10,942 bases of DNA, taken from assembly GCA_024404735.1 (NCBI GenBank), contig JAKSPP010000043.1:1-10942 (forward strand), given 5' to 3'. Every line of letters starts with the position of its first letter. The first letter of the stretch is position 1. A program made the position numbers and the translations under genes. Under the pieces are notes generated by a model. The model was given only the letters and a program-made list of their open reading frames with translations, was not told where the DNA came from and searched no databases. Shown in pieces: positions 4,772 through 10,942 of the stretch. This DNA comes from Oscillospiraceae bacterium. GTDB lineage: Bacteria > Bacillota > Clostridia > Oscillospirales > Oscillospiraceae.

Positions 4772-5776
4772 TCAGTGCATCGGGCAGTGGTGAGCCTCGC
4801 CTATTCCGAGACCTTCGCGCTTCTCTGCCCTGACAAGAATCATTTCGGCGGCAACGGAAACGGCTATTTCCTCGGGAGTAACGGCCTTAATGGAGAGACC
4901 GATGGGGGTGTGAACACTGGCGAGAGTTTCCTCATCGGCGCCTGCCTCACGGAGCTTTGCGTTAATTGCGGCGGTCTTTTTCTTTGAGCCGATTACACCG
5001 ATGTAAGCAGCGCCCGTATTAAGGACGGCCTTTTCGCACTCGTAATCGTAGCTGTGTCCGTTTGTCATAATGACGATGTAATCATTTTCCCCGAAGGAAA
5101 GATGCTTTTCTATTTCCTCATAGGGCCTGCAGATTGTTTCGGAAGCCGTGGGGAAACGGGCGGGGTTAGAGTACTCCTCCCTGCAATCGTATATTACGGG
5201 GCTGAAGCCCACAGATGCAAGAATTGGGCATAGAGCGGCGGAAATATGGCCACCGCCGAAAATTATGGCTCTCTCCTTGCGGGGAAGGCAATAATAAAAG
5301 CCATCCTCCGTTCTTATGATTTCGCCGTTTCCGGGAACGGAAGCATCGGAAACGATTTTTACGGCATCACCCGTAAGAGGGAAAAAGACATATGCGCCCT
5401 CGCCCTCCTCACAGGCCCTTTTGCCCTCTGCTGCGGCAGCGGCAAAGGCTTCGGAGGTACCGGGGATGTATGTGAAGGCAACGGTAACATCGCCGCCGCA
5501 GGCCATACCGATGCTTCCGGGGACAGAGGAATCCGTTTTCAGAGCATAGTCAACGACCTCGCTTCGCTCCTCCGAGATGAGCCTTATTGCTCTTTCCTCT
5601 GCAAGAAGCTCAACCCTTCCGCCGCCTATTGTGCCTGTTATTCTGCCTCTCTCACCCACGAGCATACAGCTGCCCGCCTTTCTGGGAGAGGAATCGGCAT
5701 TGCCTATAATCGTTACAATACAAAGACTGTTTTTCTTTTCAAGCTCATAAAGAGACTGAGAGAGTATAGTTTTCAT
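4772..5776 (-). CDS. XdhC/CoxI family molybdenum hydroxylase maturation factor
   Basis: A 334-residue two-domain XdhC-family protein. XdhC proteins bind molybdenum cofactor, help its sulfuration and hand it to xanthine-dehydrogenase-type hydroxylases. The N-terminal XdhC_CoxI domain (about 10-105) shows TIIGNADSSPRKAGSCMLV, TGTIGGGRVE (48-57) and MACGGDVTV (91-99). The C-terminal Rossmann domain (about 168-315) shows AIIFGGGHISAAL (170-182), MTNGHSYD (237-244), YIGVIGSKKK (258-267) and HTPIGLSIKAVTPEEIAVS (289-307). The tail GEAHHCPMH is rich in His and Cys. ATG 5776-5774 is preceded by AAAGGGA. It is the first gene of the operon. No hydroxylase, Moco or selenium gene is visible within the window, so its client enzyme is elsewhere or the gene is an orphan. 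Confidence 0.88.
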   Translation of the reverse strand: MKTILSQSLYELEKKNSLCIVTIIGNADSSPRKAGSCMLVGERGRITGTIGGGRVELLAEERAIRLISEERSEVVDYALKTDSSVPGSIGMACGGDVTVAFTYIPGTSEAFAAAAAEGKRACEEGEGAYVFFPLTGDAVKIVSDASVPGNGEIIRTEDGFYYCLPRKERAIIFGGGHISAALCPILASVGFSPVIYDCREEYSNPARFPTASETICRPYEEIEKHLSFGENDYIVIMTNGHSYDYECEKAVLNTGAAYIGVIGSKKKTAAINAKLREAGADEETLASVHTPIGLSIKAVTPEEIAVSVAAEMILVRAEKREGLGIGEAHHCPMH

Positions 5777-5791
5777 AAAGGGAGTCCCTTT
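5777..5791 (-). promoter_or_regulatory. Palindrome spanning the xdhC ribosome binding site
   Basis: A perfect odd palindrome AAAGGGA-C-TCCCTTT lies directly before the xdhC start codon. The AAAGGGA half is the apparent Shine-Dalgarno sequence at normal spacing, and the CCTTT half can pair with AAAGG across a five-base loop. It could be a small hairpin that lowers translation or a protein operator; it could also be chance. Confidence 0.4.
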
Positions 5792-5838
5792 CCGAAATTC
5801 ATGGCCGGGGTACTGAAATAATTCAAAAACGGCCGATT

Positions 5839-5878
5839 ATTATAGCCTGATTATAGCAGAAAACGCAGGGCATTGCAA
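5839..5878 (-). promoter_or_regulatory. Promoter of the xdhC operon, with two tandem -10 boxes
   Basis: On the minus strand TTGCAA (5873-5878), a 17-base spacer ending in TGC, and TATAAT (5850-5855) form a promoter with an extended -10. A second perfect TATAAT lies 11 bases downstream (5839-5844), with no clear -35 at proper spacing. The leader is about 65 bases. The -35 box sits in the loop of the upstream terminator palindrome, so the two elements share sequence. Confidence 0.75.
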
Positions 5879-5887
5879 TGCCCTGCG
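5864..5887 (-). terminator. Perfect palindromic terminator of the MBOAT-SGNH operon
   Basis: A perfect 24-bp palindrome with arms CGCAGGGCATTG and CAATGCCCTGCG begins 16 bases past the SGNH gene stop. Realistically it folds as a 9- to 10-bp GC-rich stem with a short TTGCAA-type loop. On the minus strand TTTTC follows. The short T-run makes it a moderately strong terminator. Confidence 0.8.
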
Positions 5888-5902
5888 CTCATAACATATA
5901 TT

Positions 5903-6853
5903 TTACTCCCCATCGTCATTCATAACAATGGCATTTTCCCGAAGAAAATCACACCAGATGTAATAGCACTTTGCAAGGAGGTGCGTTCCGTCGCCTGTAT
6001 ACTCATCCGCAAGGTTACCCTCCTCATCATCGAAGACAGTATTTACATCAAGATAGAAGACATGCTCATTATCCGCATATGCGGAAAGATAGCCGTTATA
6101 CTCGTTTATTCTGTCGTTGTTAAAGGTCTTGTCGCTGACTGTTCTTGCCCTGTTAACGTGGAGATTGGACTGTATGTAAATAATTGCATCGGGCTTCTTT
6201 TCACGGATAAGCTCAATGAGCTTTCCGAAGGTCTTGACATTGTTTTCCATTATACCGGGAAGCTCATTTATTCCCAGCATAATATAAATCTTGCCGAAAT
6301 TGCCCTTCTCGAGAAGAGTACTCAAAAGGTTGTTGCCGTAGGTACGGACAAAGAGATATGCCCCGAGAGCACCCTCTGCAGAGAGACTGGGATTGCAGAA
6401 GTAATAGGCATTCTGAAAATCTCCGTAATTTGAAAGGCCCGAGGTTCTTGAGTCGCCTATAAAAAGGGCATCGTCAAAATAACTGTCGTCAACGCTTGTC
6501 ATAATGAAGGGGGGCTTCTCCTCCTCGGGCTCTGTTTCGGTTTCGGGCTCGGGCTCCGTCTTTGTCTCTGTTTCCGTGGCTGCAGCTTCCTCCCCGGGAA
6601 TATCCACGGAGGGCTTCTCTTCGGAAGAGGGGGCCTTATCAGCGGGCTCAGTTATGTCATAGGGTGCCGGAATTTCGGCTGATTCATTTGAGGAGGGCAG
6701 AGCCCCGGCTTCCGATGACGCCTCATAAGAAACAGGAAGCTTTCCCGAAGCATCGCTTTCGGGAGCGGGAGAAAAAGCAAGCTTATATATGCCGAAAAGG
6801 GCAGCGGATACAAGAAGAATAATCAGAAAAGAATAATTTTTAAGTGCTTTCAT
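5903..6853 (-). CDS. Membrane-anchored SGNH/GDSL-hydrolase-family protein (partner of the MBOAT)
   Basis: A 316-residue protein. Residues 7-26 form one N-terminal membrane segment, which puts the rest outside the cell. Residues 28-115 are a low-complexity Ser/Pro/Glu linker ending in an acidic TETETKTEPEPETETEPEEE run (93-112). The SGNH domain follows: FIGDSRTSGL (131-140, nucleophile S135), LGINEL (193-198, block III Asn196) and GDGTH (287-291, with Asp288 and His291 as the DxxH pair). Its start is 11 bases after the MBOAT stop, with GAGAGG between, so the two are translated together. In DltD, AlgJ/AlgX and PatB, such SGNH partners transfer or remove acyl groups on surface polymers delivered by the MBOAT. 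Acetyl-transferase or esterase activity on a wall polysaccharide is inferred; the polymer is unknown. Confidence 0.85.
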   Translation of the reverse strand: MKALKNYSFLIILLVSAALFGIYKLAFSPAPESDASGKLPVSYEASSEAGALPSSNESAEIPAPYDITEPADKAPSSEEKPSVDIPGEEAAATETETKTEPEPETETEPEEEKPPFIMTSVDDSYFDDALFIGDSRTSGLSNYGDFQNAYYFCNPSLSAEGALGAYLFVRTYGNNLLSTLLEKGNFGKIYIMLGINELPGIMENNVKTFGKLIELIREKKPDAIIYIQSNLHVNRARTVSDKTFNNDRINEYNGYLSAYADNEHVFYLDVNTVFDDEEGNLADEYTGDGTHLLAKCYYIWCDFLRENAIVMNDDGE

Positions 6854-6864
6854 ATTTAATCCTC

Positions 6865-8250
6865 TCAGAACTGGAAGTACATAAAGGGGTCACTCATTCC
6901 CCTGTATATGCACCACAGCGAAAACCAGAATACACCCACCGCAAGGAAGGAAAACACCGCACTTCCCTTAAACCTTTTATAGAGCCTTGAAGGTATTTCC
7001 GTGCAGAAGAGAAGGCCCAGTACAAAAACAACAAAAATACCCTTTCCGAACTGCAGGTAGTCACCCGCAAAAATATGCCCTCCGACATCCTTTCCTATAA
7101 GTCTTGCAAGATACAGGGGGATGTCCCTTGCCCTTTCAAGAGCAAAAAGAAGCCAGCTCAGGGGAATAAGGATAATCATATAGATATGGCCCAGCAGCCT
7201 GTATTTCTCCGTAAAGCCGCGAAGGACAAACTTTTCAAAAAGGATTATTATACACAAAAGAGCACCCCAGAGGATGTAATTAAGCCCGGCACCGTGCCAT
7301 ATGCCAGTTAAAAGCCACACCGCCGCCGTTGAAAGGAGCATTCTCCCCTTTCCATTACGGCTTCCGCCCAGAGGGATATAGACATAGTCACGAAACCAGC
7401 TTCCCAGAGTAATATGCCATCTGCGCCAGAAATCCGTCATAGTGCAGGCGACATAGGGGCTGCGGAAGTTTTCGGGGACAGAGATGCCGAGGATTTCGCC
7501 AAGCCCCATAGCCATAAGGGAATAGCCCCAGAAATCAAGATAAAGCTGAATACTGAAGGCAATAATACCCATCCACGCAAGAGGCGTTGAGATGCTGTCA
7601 TAGCCTATTTTGCCGATTTCATTCCAGATTACTCCGATTTTATCGGCTAAGATAACCTTTATTCCGAGGCCGAAGGCAAAAAGGCGAAGTCCGTCATTGA
7701 GATTCCGAAGGCCCGTCTTCGGGGATTTAAGCTCCGGTGAGAGCTCATCAAAGCGGGCAATGGGGCCCGAAATAAGCTTCGGAAACATACAGATGTAGGA
7801 GGCAAATTCCATTATACTGCAGCATGCGGGAATTTTGCCCCTGTAAACATCGCAGACATAGGAAATTGCGGAGAAGGTATAAAAGCTTATTCCGAGGGGC
7901 AGGACTATACTCGAAGGTCCCGACACGGATTTTCCCGGAAATATACTGTTAAGGATAAAGCCAAGGTACTTAAAGGAAAAAAGGAAAATAAGGTCTGTTA
8001 TAACCGCTGCCAGCATAACCCCTTTGCGGGAATTTCTTTTTGCCTCCATAATGAGACCCGCAAAGAAATTAATGATGACCGAAAGAAGCAGCAGCAGAAT
8101 GCTTAAGGGCTCATGATAGGTCCCGTATGCGTAAAAGCCGATGCTTCCCAGAAAAAGCCAGATTTTTCTGCTGCGCTGCGGGAAAAGATAATAGACAAGC
8201 AGAAATGCAGGCAGAAAATATATAATAAACGCAAAGCTTGAAAATGCCAT
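6865..8250 (-). CDS. MBOAT family membrane-bound O-acyltransferase (AlgI/DltB-like)
   Basis: A 461-residue polytopic protein with about ten to eleven hydrophobic segments. It carries the MBOAT signatures WRRWHITLGSWFRDYVYIPLGGSR (275-298) and LLTGIWHGAG (313-322). H319 is the near-invariant catalytic histidine and H279 the second conserved one. FPKLISGPIARF (156-167) is another family hallmark. MBOATs pass an acyl group, often acetyl, across the membrane to a surface polymer through an SGNH partner, which is the next gene here. I start at ATG 8250-8248 (MAFSSFAFII) because GGGGG lies five bases upstream and a TATAAT promoter lies at 8285-8290. An in-frame ATG at 8355 would add 35 residues but lies upstream of that promoter and has no ribosome site. 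No alginate, teichoic-acid or PG-specific gene nearby defines the substrate. Confidence 0.9.
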   Translation of the reverse strand: MAFSSFAFIIYFLPAFLLVYYLFPQRSRKIWLFLGSIGFYAYGTYHEPLSILLLLLSVIINFFAGLIMEAKRNSRKGVMLAAVITDLIFLFSFKYLGFILNSIFPGKSVSGPSSIVLPLGISFYTFSAISYVCDVYRGKIPACCSIMEFASYICMFPKLISGPIARFDELSPELKSPKTGLRNLNDGLRLFAFGLGIKVILADKIGVIWNEIGKIGYDSISTPLAWMGIIAFSIQLYLDFWGYSLMAMGLGEILGISVPENFRSPYVACTMTDFWRRWHITLGSWFRDYVYIPLGGSRNGKGRMLLSTAAVWLLTGIWHGAGLNYILWGALLCIIILFEKFVLRGFTEKYRLLGHIYMIILIPLSWLLFALERARDIPLYLARLIGKDVGGHIFAGDYLQFGKGIFVVFVLGLLFCTEIPSRLYKRFKGSAVFSFLAVGVFWFSLWCIYRGMSDPFMYFQF

Positions 8251-8284
8251 GCCATCCCCCGAAAATAATAAGTAAAAACAATAT

Positions 8285-8313
8285 ATTATATCCCATTGCC
8301 GGGAAAAATACAA
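8285..8313 (-). promoter_or_regulatory. Promoter of the MBOAT-SGNH operon
   Basis: On the minus strand TATAAT (8285-8290) has, at 17-base spacing, TTGTAT (8308-8313), which matches only the TTG of the -35 consensus. Transcription would start near 8278, about 28 bases before the ATG at 8250. This position argues for the shorter MBOAT start. Confidence 0.65.
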
Positions 8314-8362
8314 ATATTTTCTGCAACTTAAAAACAATGCAATAGCTTTATACACGTCAAAA

Positions 8363-8390
8363 GGCCTCCCCCGAAAAATCGGTGGAGGCC
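8363..8390 (-). terminator. Terminator of the beta-propeller lipoprotein gene
   Basis: A 12-bp stem with one mismatch (8363-8374 with 8379-8390), a four-base T-rich loop and GGCC at the base is followed by TTTT on the minus strand. It begins about 34 bases past the stop at 8424 and lies before the MBOAT promoter. Confidence 0.85.
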
Positions 8391-8423
8391 TCGGATACTG
8401 TTTTTATTATTTACGGGCATATA

Positions 8424-10427
8424 TCAGCCCTTTGCGATTACCGGGCTTGAAACAAGCTCCCAGGAGTCCATTGAAAGAACAAATATATTGTTATCTCCCA
8501 CTATATAGAGATAATCCCCGATATAAAGGGAGCGGGACTGCCAGTAATAATCACCCAGTTCAACATGGGCAAGGCTCTTAAAACCGCCTTCTTCGTCATA
8601 GGAGAAGACATAGTAGTCACCGTCGCCTGCAAAGGAGATAATATTCTTTTCTCCGTCAACAAGGAAGCCCTTGACATCATACATGGCGCTTGAATAATAG
8701 CAGCCGTCTATAAGATATGTATTTTCGGCGGTGACATTTGCCCTGTCGGAGACATCAAACATAACAAGCTTAAGACAGCCCCTTCTGCCTGTTTTCTCAT
8801 CGGCCTCGAAGCCGGCGCCGAAGAGTCTGTTTTCATTCCAGGAGTGGAGATAATCGGAGAAGCCGCTTATCTTAAGGGCAGAGAGGACTTTGGGAGAGGT
8901 GGGGTCGGAGCAGTCAACTGCGAAGAGAGGGTCAATCTGCCTGAAGGTGCAGAAATAGGCAATGTTTCCGTCAAAGCGGGCGGAATAAACCGTCTCATCC
9001 TCACCGAGCCTGTCGACCTTTCCGAGAAGCTGCATTCCCTCCGAGAGAATATAGAGACCCGAATAGGACTCGGAGCTTGAAGAGCTCCAGTCGTAATTGC
9101 AGAAACCGTACTCCTCATCATCGTAACGCTTGTATTTTGTTCCCTGAGAGGTGGTTACAATGCGGAGCCTGCCCTCGTACTCATCCATGGAGAAGCGGTC
9201 ATCAAGCCTACCGGGGACAGCTGCATCGCCGGTCATCTCAAGGGTATCCAGAGCAAAGCGACAGATATAGGTTTCATAATCCTCGCTTATTTCCGTAACC
9301 TTATAAACAGACTCGGGGGGAAGCCCTGTTTCCGTCATCCTCCACTCACTTGCGGAGATATAGAGATTGTTAAGGCTCATATAGATATCGTCGCTGCGGC
9401 CCAGATAAGCGGTGGAATTCACCTCACCGGGAGCAGCTGTTCCGTAGGAAGAAACTACGGTGTAGCTCTGACAGCTTCTGTCGGGAAGAATGTAAATATC
9501 CTCAAGGGGCATTACGCAATACTCACCGCTTTTATAGATATGGGGCATATATGTATCGACATCGTCCTCATCGCAGTCCCATACATTATATCCCGTAATT
9601 ACGTAGATTCTGCCGTCAAGAAGGCGGGAGGATTTATAAATACCGTCCTGCTTTACCGTCTCCTTTACGGAAGGGGCGGTCTTGCGGGAAATATCCACAT
9701 AATCTATTATGGTTACACTTTCGTTTTTGTAATTGTATTTGCCGTTTACTTCCGTCTCCTCAACGCCCGAATAACGGGAGATTATAACGGCGGTATCTCC
9801 GCAAAGAAAAAGCTCAGCCGGCTCCTTGTATACAGAGGAATAGCTGTATCCCTCGCCGTATTTTTTGCCGTTGTCACTGTAATGGCTTCTGCCTATTATG
9901 ATATTGGAAAGCTGCACAGTGTACTCACCGTCTGCCTTGAATATGGCAAGCTCATTATCGTTAAGGACATAGATAAACTCACCGTCTGTTTTGACAACAT
10001 CGGCCTCATCAATGCCTTTTACCTGAACATTGGTACCGGAATAGTCGGGGGCGCCGTAACCTCCTGCCCCTCCTATTTCCGAAGCACTGCCATCCGTAAA
10101 AGCCTCGTCTTTCATTCCGGAGTTTACGGTAGGAGCGGTCATAATCTCGGCCTCCTCCATAACCATTCCTCCGTAGCCTGCGGAATATCCGCCTCTGTAG
10201 CTTATTACAGAGAGAATGTCGTCTTTGCTTTCGGGGTGACGGGCAGAAAGAAGGGGCGTTACATCATTTACGTTCTTTTCCCCCTTACTGTCGGTCTTAT
10301 CGGTTTTATTACCGGAATTCTCCGTTTTTGTACTGCCTTTATCGCTGTCTTTTGGGCTTTTCCCTCCGCAGGCACAGAGAGAAAGAAGCATAATAAGTGC
10401 AAGAACAAGTGCAATAAATTTCTTCAT
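8424..10427 (-). CDS. Secreted lipoprotein with Beta_propel (PF09826-type) domain
   Basis: A 667-residue protein. Residues 1-19 are a lipoprotein signal peptide (MKKF, a leucine-rich core, then the LCAC lipobox), predicting cleavage before Cys20 and lipid anchoring to the outer face of the membrane. A polar Lys/Ser/Thr/Asp linker runs to about residue 58. The hallmark of the family is GTNVQVKGIDEADVVKTDGE (131-150), followed by FIYVLNDNELAIF and then repeated beta-rich blade-like segments to the end (for example GDYYVFSYDEEGG and YIYIVGDNNIFVL-like strands). ATG 10427-10425 has a perfect AGGAGG about ten bases upstream. Members are widespread in Clostridia and archaea with no established function; a cell-surface binding or scaffold role is inference. 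No confident promoter was found in the 171-bp gap before it. An imperfect operator-like repeat AATAC-TCC-GTATT lies at 10472-10484. Confidence 0.85.
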   Translation of the reverse strand: MKKFIALVLALIMLLSLCACGGKSPKDSDKGSTKTENSGNKTDKTDSKGEKNVNDVTPLLSARHPESKDDILSVISYRGGYSAGYGGMVMEEAEIMTAPTVNSGMKDEAFTDGSASEIGGAGGYGAPDYSGTNVQVKGIDEADVVKTDGEFIYVLNDNELAIFKADGEYTVQLSNIIIGRSHYSDNGKKYGEGYSYSSVYKEPAELFLCGDTAVIISRYSGVEETEVNGKYNYKNESVTIIDYVDISRKTAPSVKETVKQDGIYKSSRLLDGRIYVITGYNVWDCDEDDVDTYMPHIYKSGEYCVMPLEDIYILPDRSCQSYTVVSSYGTAAPGEVNSTAYLGRSDDIYMSLNNLYISASEWRMTETGLPPESVYKVTEISEDYETYICRFALDTLEMTGDAAVPGRLDDRFSMDEYEGRLRIVTTSQGTKYKRYDDEEYGFCNYDWSSSSSESYSGLYILSEGMQLLGKVDRLGEDETVYSARFDGNIAYFCTFRQIDPLFAVDCSDPTSPKVLSALKISGFSDYLHSWNENRLFGAGFEADEKTGRRGCLKLVMFDVSDRANVTAENTYLIDGCYYSSAMYDVKGFLVDGEKNIISFAGDGDYYVFSYDEEGGFKSLAHVELGDYYWQSRSLYIGDYLYIVGDNNIFVLSMDSWELVSSPVIAKG

Positions 10428-10536
10428 TATTTTTTCCTCCTTTTATGGAAGCTTATGTCTGTTTGACGAAAAATACTCCGTATTGTTCCTGAATCTCTCA
10501 ACAAATTACACGAAAAAAAGAATTGTAAAATATGTA

Positions 10537-10565
10537 TTGCCATATTATTTGATTTAGTATATAAT
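10537..10565 (+). promoter_or_regulatory. Sigma-A promoter of prfB
   Basis: TTGCCA (10537-10542), a 17-base spacer and TATAAT (10560-10565) match the consensus at 11 of 12 positions. The predicted start is near 10572, giving a leader of about 27 bases with GGGAG as the ribosome site. Confidence 0.88.
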
Positions 10566-10598
10566 ATTTTGCTACTTTATGATTGGGAGTTTTATTAT

Positions 10599-10942
10599 AT
10601 GATAGAATTTGATGAATACAAGGTAAAGCTGAACGCACTGCGCCCTACTCTCGGTGACCTTAAGGTTTCCCTTAAGCTTGACGACGCCTCGGCCGAGCTT
10701 GAGACCCTTGTTGCCGAAACCGAACGCGAGGGCTTCTGGAACGATGTTGACGCCGTTTCCAGAAATCAGAAGCGCACAAAGCAGCTTAACAATAAAATAA
10801 ACGGCTTTAACAAGCTGGAAAGCACCTGGGACGACCTTTTCACCATATGCGAAATGGCAATTGAGGAGAATGACGCAAGCATGCTCCCCGAGCTTGAGGA
10901 GGGCTTTGCGGACTTTGAGGCAAAGCTTGAGGAAACAAAGCA
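10599..10942 (+). CDS. prfB: Peptide chain release factor 2, N-terminal part
   Basis: RF2 recognises UAA and UGA in the ribosomal A site and triggers peptide release. The first 114 codons are visible and the gene runs off the right edge, so the tripeptide anticodon and GGQ motifs are not seen. Identification rests on the helical N-terminal domain: ALRPTLGDLKVSLKLDD, then EREGFWNDVDAVSRNQKRTKQL, a charged linker and LEEGFADFEAKLEE. The FWND plus downstream helix pattern is typical of RF2. ATG 10599-10601 is nine bases after GGGAG and follows a near-consensus promoter. Where most bacterial prfB genes carry the CTT-TGA programmed +1 frameshift (after the RGSL-like residues), this gene reads TCC CTT AAG CTT GAC in one continuous frame, so autoregulation by frameshifting is absent. 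It is the only + strand gene here. Confidence 0.9.
   Translation, partial: MIEFDEYKVKLNALRPTLGDLKVSLKLDDASAELETLVAETEREGFWNDVDAVSRNQKRTKQLNNKINGFNKLESTWDDLFTICEMAIEENDASMLPELEEGFADFEAKLEETK

Noticed and set aside
5246..5821. A 191-codon + strand open frame opposite xdhC
   Set aside because: Antisense shadow of the XdhC coding frame; no start signal and no family resemblance.
5873..6433. A 186-codon + strand open frame opposite the SGNH gene
   Set aside because: Antisense shadow of a gene whose catalytic motifs are clear; it also begins inside a terminator palindrome.
8251..8355. N-terminal extension of the MBOAT to an ATG at 8355
   Set aside because: The extension crosses a perfect TATAAT box and lacks a ribosome site; the start at 8250 has GGGGG at proper distance.
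9540..10466. A 308-codon + strand open frame opposite the lipoprotein gene
   Set aside because: It lies antisense to a well-supported lipoprotein with signal peptide, family motif and AGGAGG. It has no ribosome site and encodes no recognisable domain; it reflects codon bias of the real gene.

Overview
The window looks like a chromosomal segment of a low- to mid-GC Gram-positive anaerobe of the Clostridia, probably a gut Oscillospirales or Lachnospirales relative. The placement is inference. It rests on strong AGGAGG-type ribosome sites, consensus sigma-A promoters (TTGACA/TATAAT, several with a TGn extension), U-tailed terminators, an ECF-transporter S component, an XdhC-family protein and a Beta_propel-family lipoprotein. 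No phage, transposase, CRISPR, tRNA or rRNA is visible. All genes read on the minus strand except the last one, prfB.

Layout, left to right. (1) The 5' part of a DUF436/YwlG-like gene runs off the left edge. (2) A DUF1295 membrane protein (342-1211) and an ECF S component (1346-1870) follow, each with its own promoter and hairpin terminator. (3) purC (2084-2803) has a canonical terminator and a strong promoter about 200 bases upstream. Its leader contains a 66-base irregular hairpin ending in seven U residues, which resembles an attenuator or a small RNA gene. (4) Upstream of that promoter is a 194-base tract without a single G on the + strand, built partly from 15-bp tandem units. Next to it is a short GC-richer segment full of inverted repeats. 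(5) A three-gene operon, xdhC - AlkD-like DNA alkylation repair - alpha/beta hydrolase (5776 down to 3468), is transcribed from one promoter. The hydrolase is split by one in-frame TAA while its reading frame and catalytic residues stay intact on both sides. (6) A two-gene cassette, MBOAT acyltransferase then SGNH/GDSL protein (8250 down to 5903), has its own promoter and ends in a perfect 24-bp palindromic terminator that overlaps the xdhC promoter. (7) A large secreted beta-propeller lipoprotein (10427 to 8424) follows. (8) Divergent from it, prfB (release factor 2) starts at 10599 and runs off the right edge. It lacks the programmed-frameshift TGA found in most prfB genes.

How the genes may work together. 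The MBOAT and SGNH proteins form a plausible O-acylation pair for a cell-surface polymer, like DltB/DltD, AlgI/AlgJ or PatA/PatB. XdhC suggests molybdenum-hydroxylase maturation, but no hydroxylase is present here. The remaining genes are mostly independent housekeeping transcription units. I found no clearly new multi-gene system. The least explained pieces are the purC leader RNA, the G-less tandem-repeat tract and the nonsense-split hydrolase.
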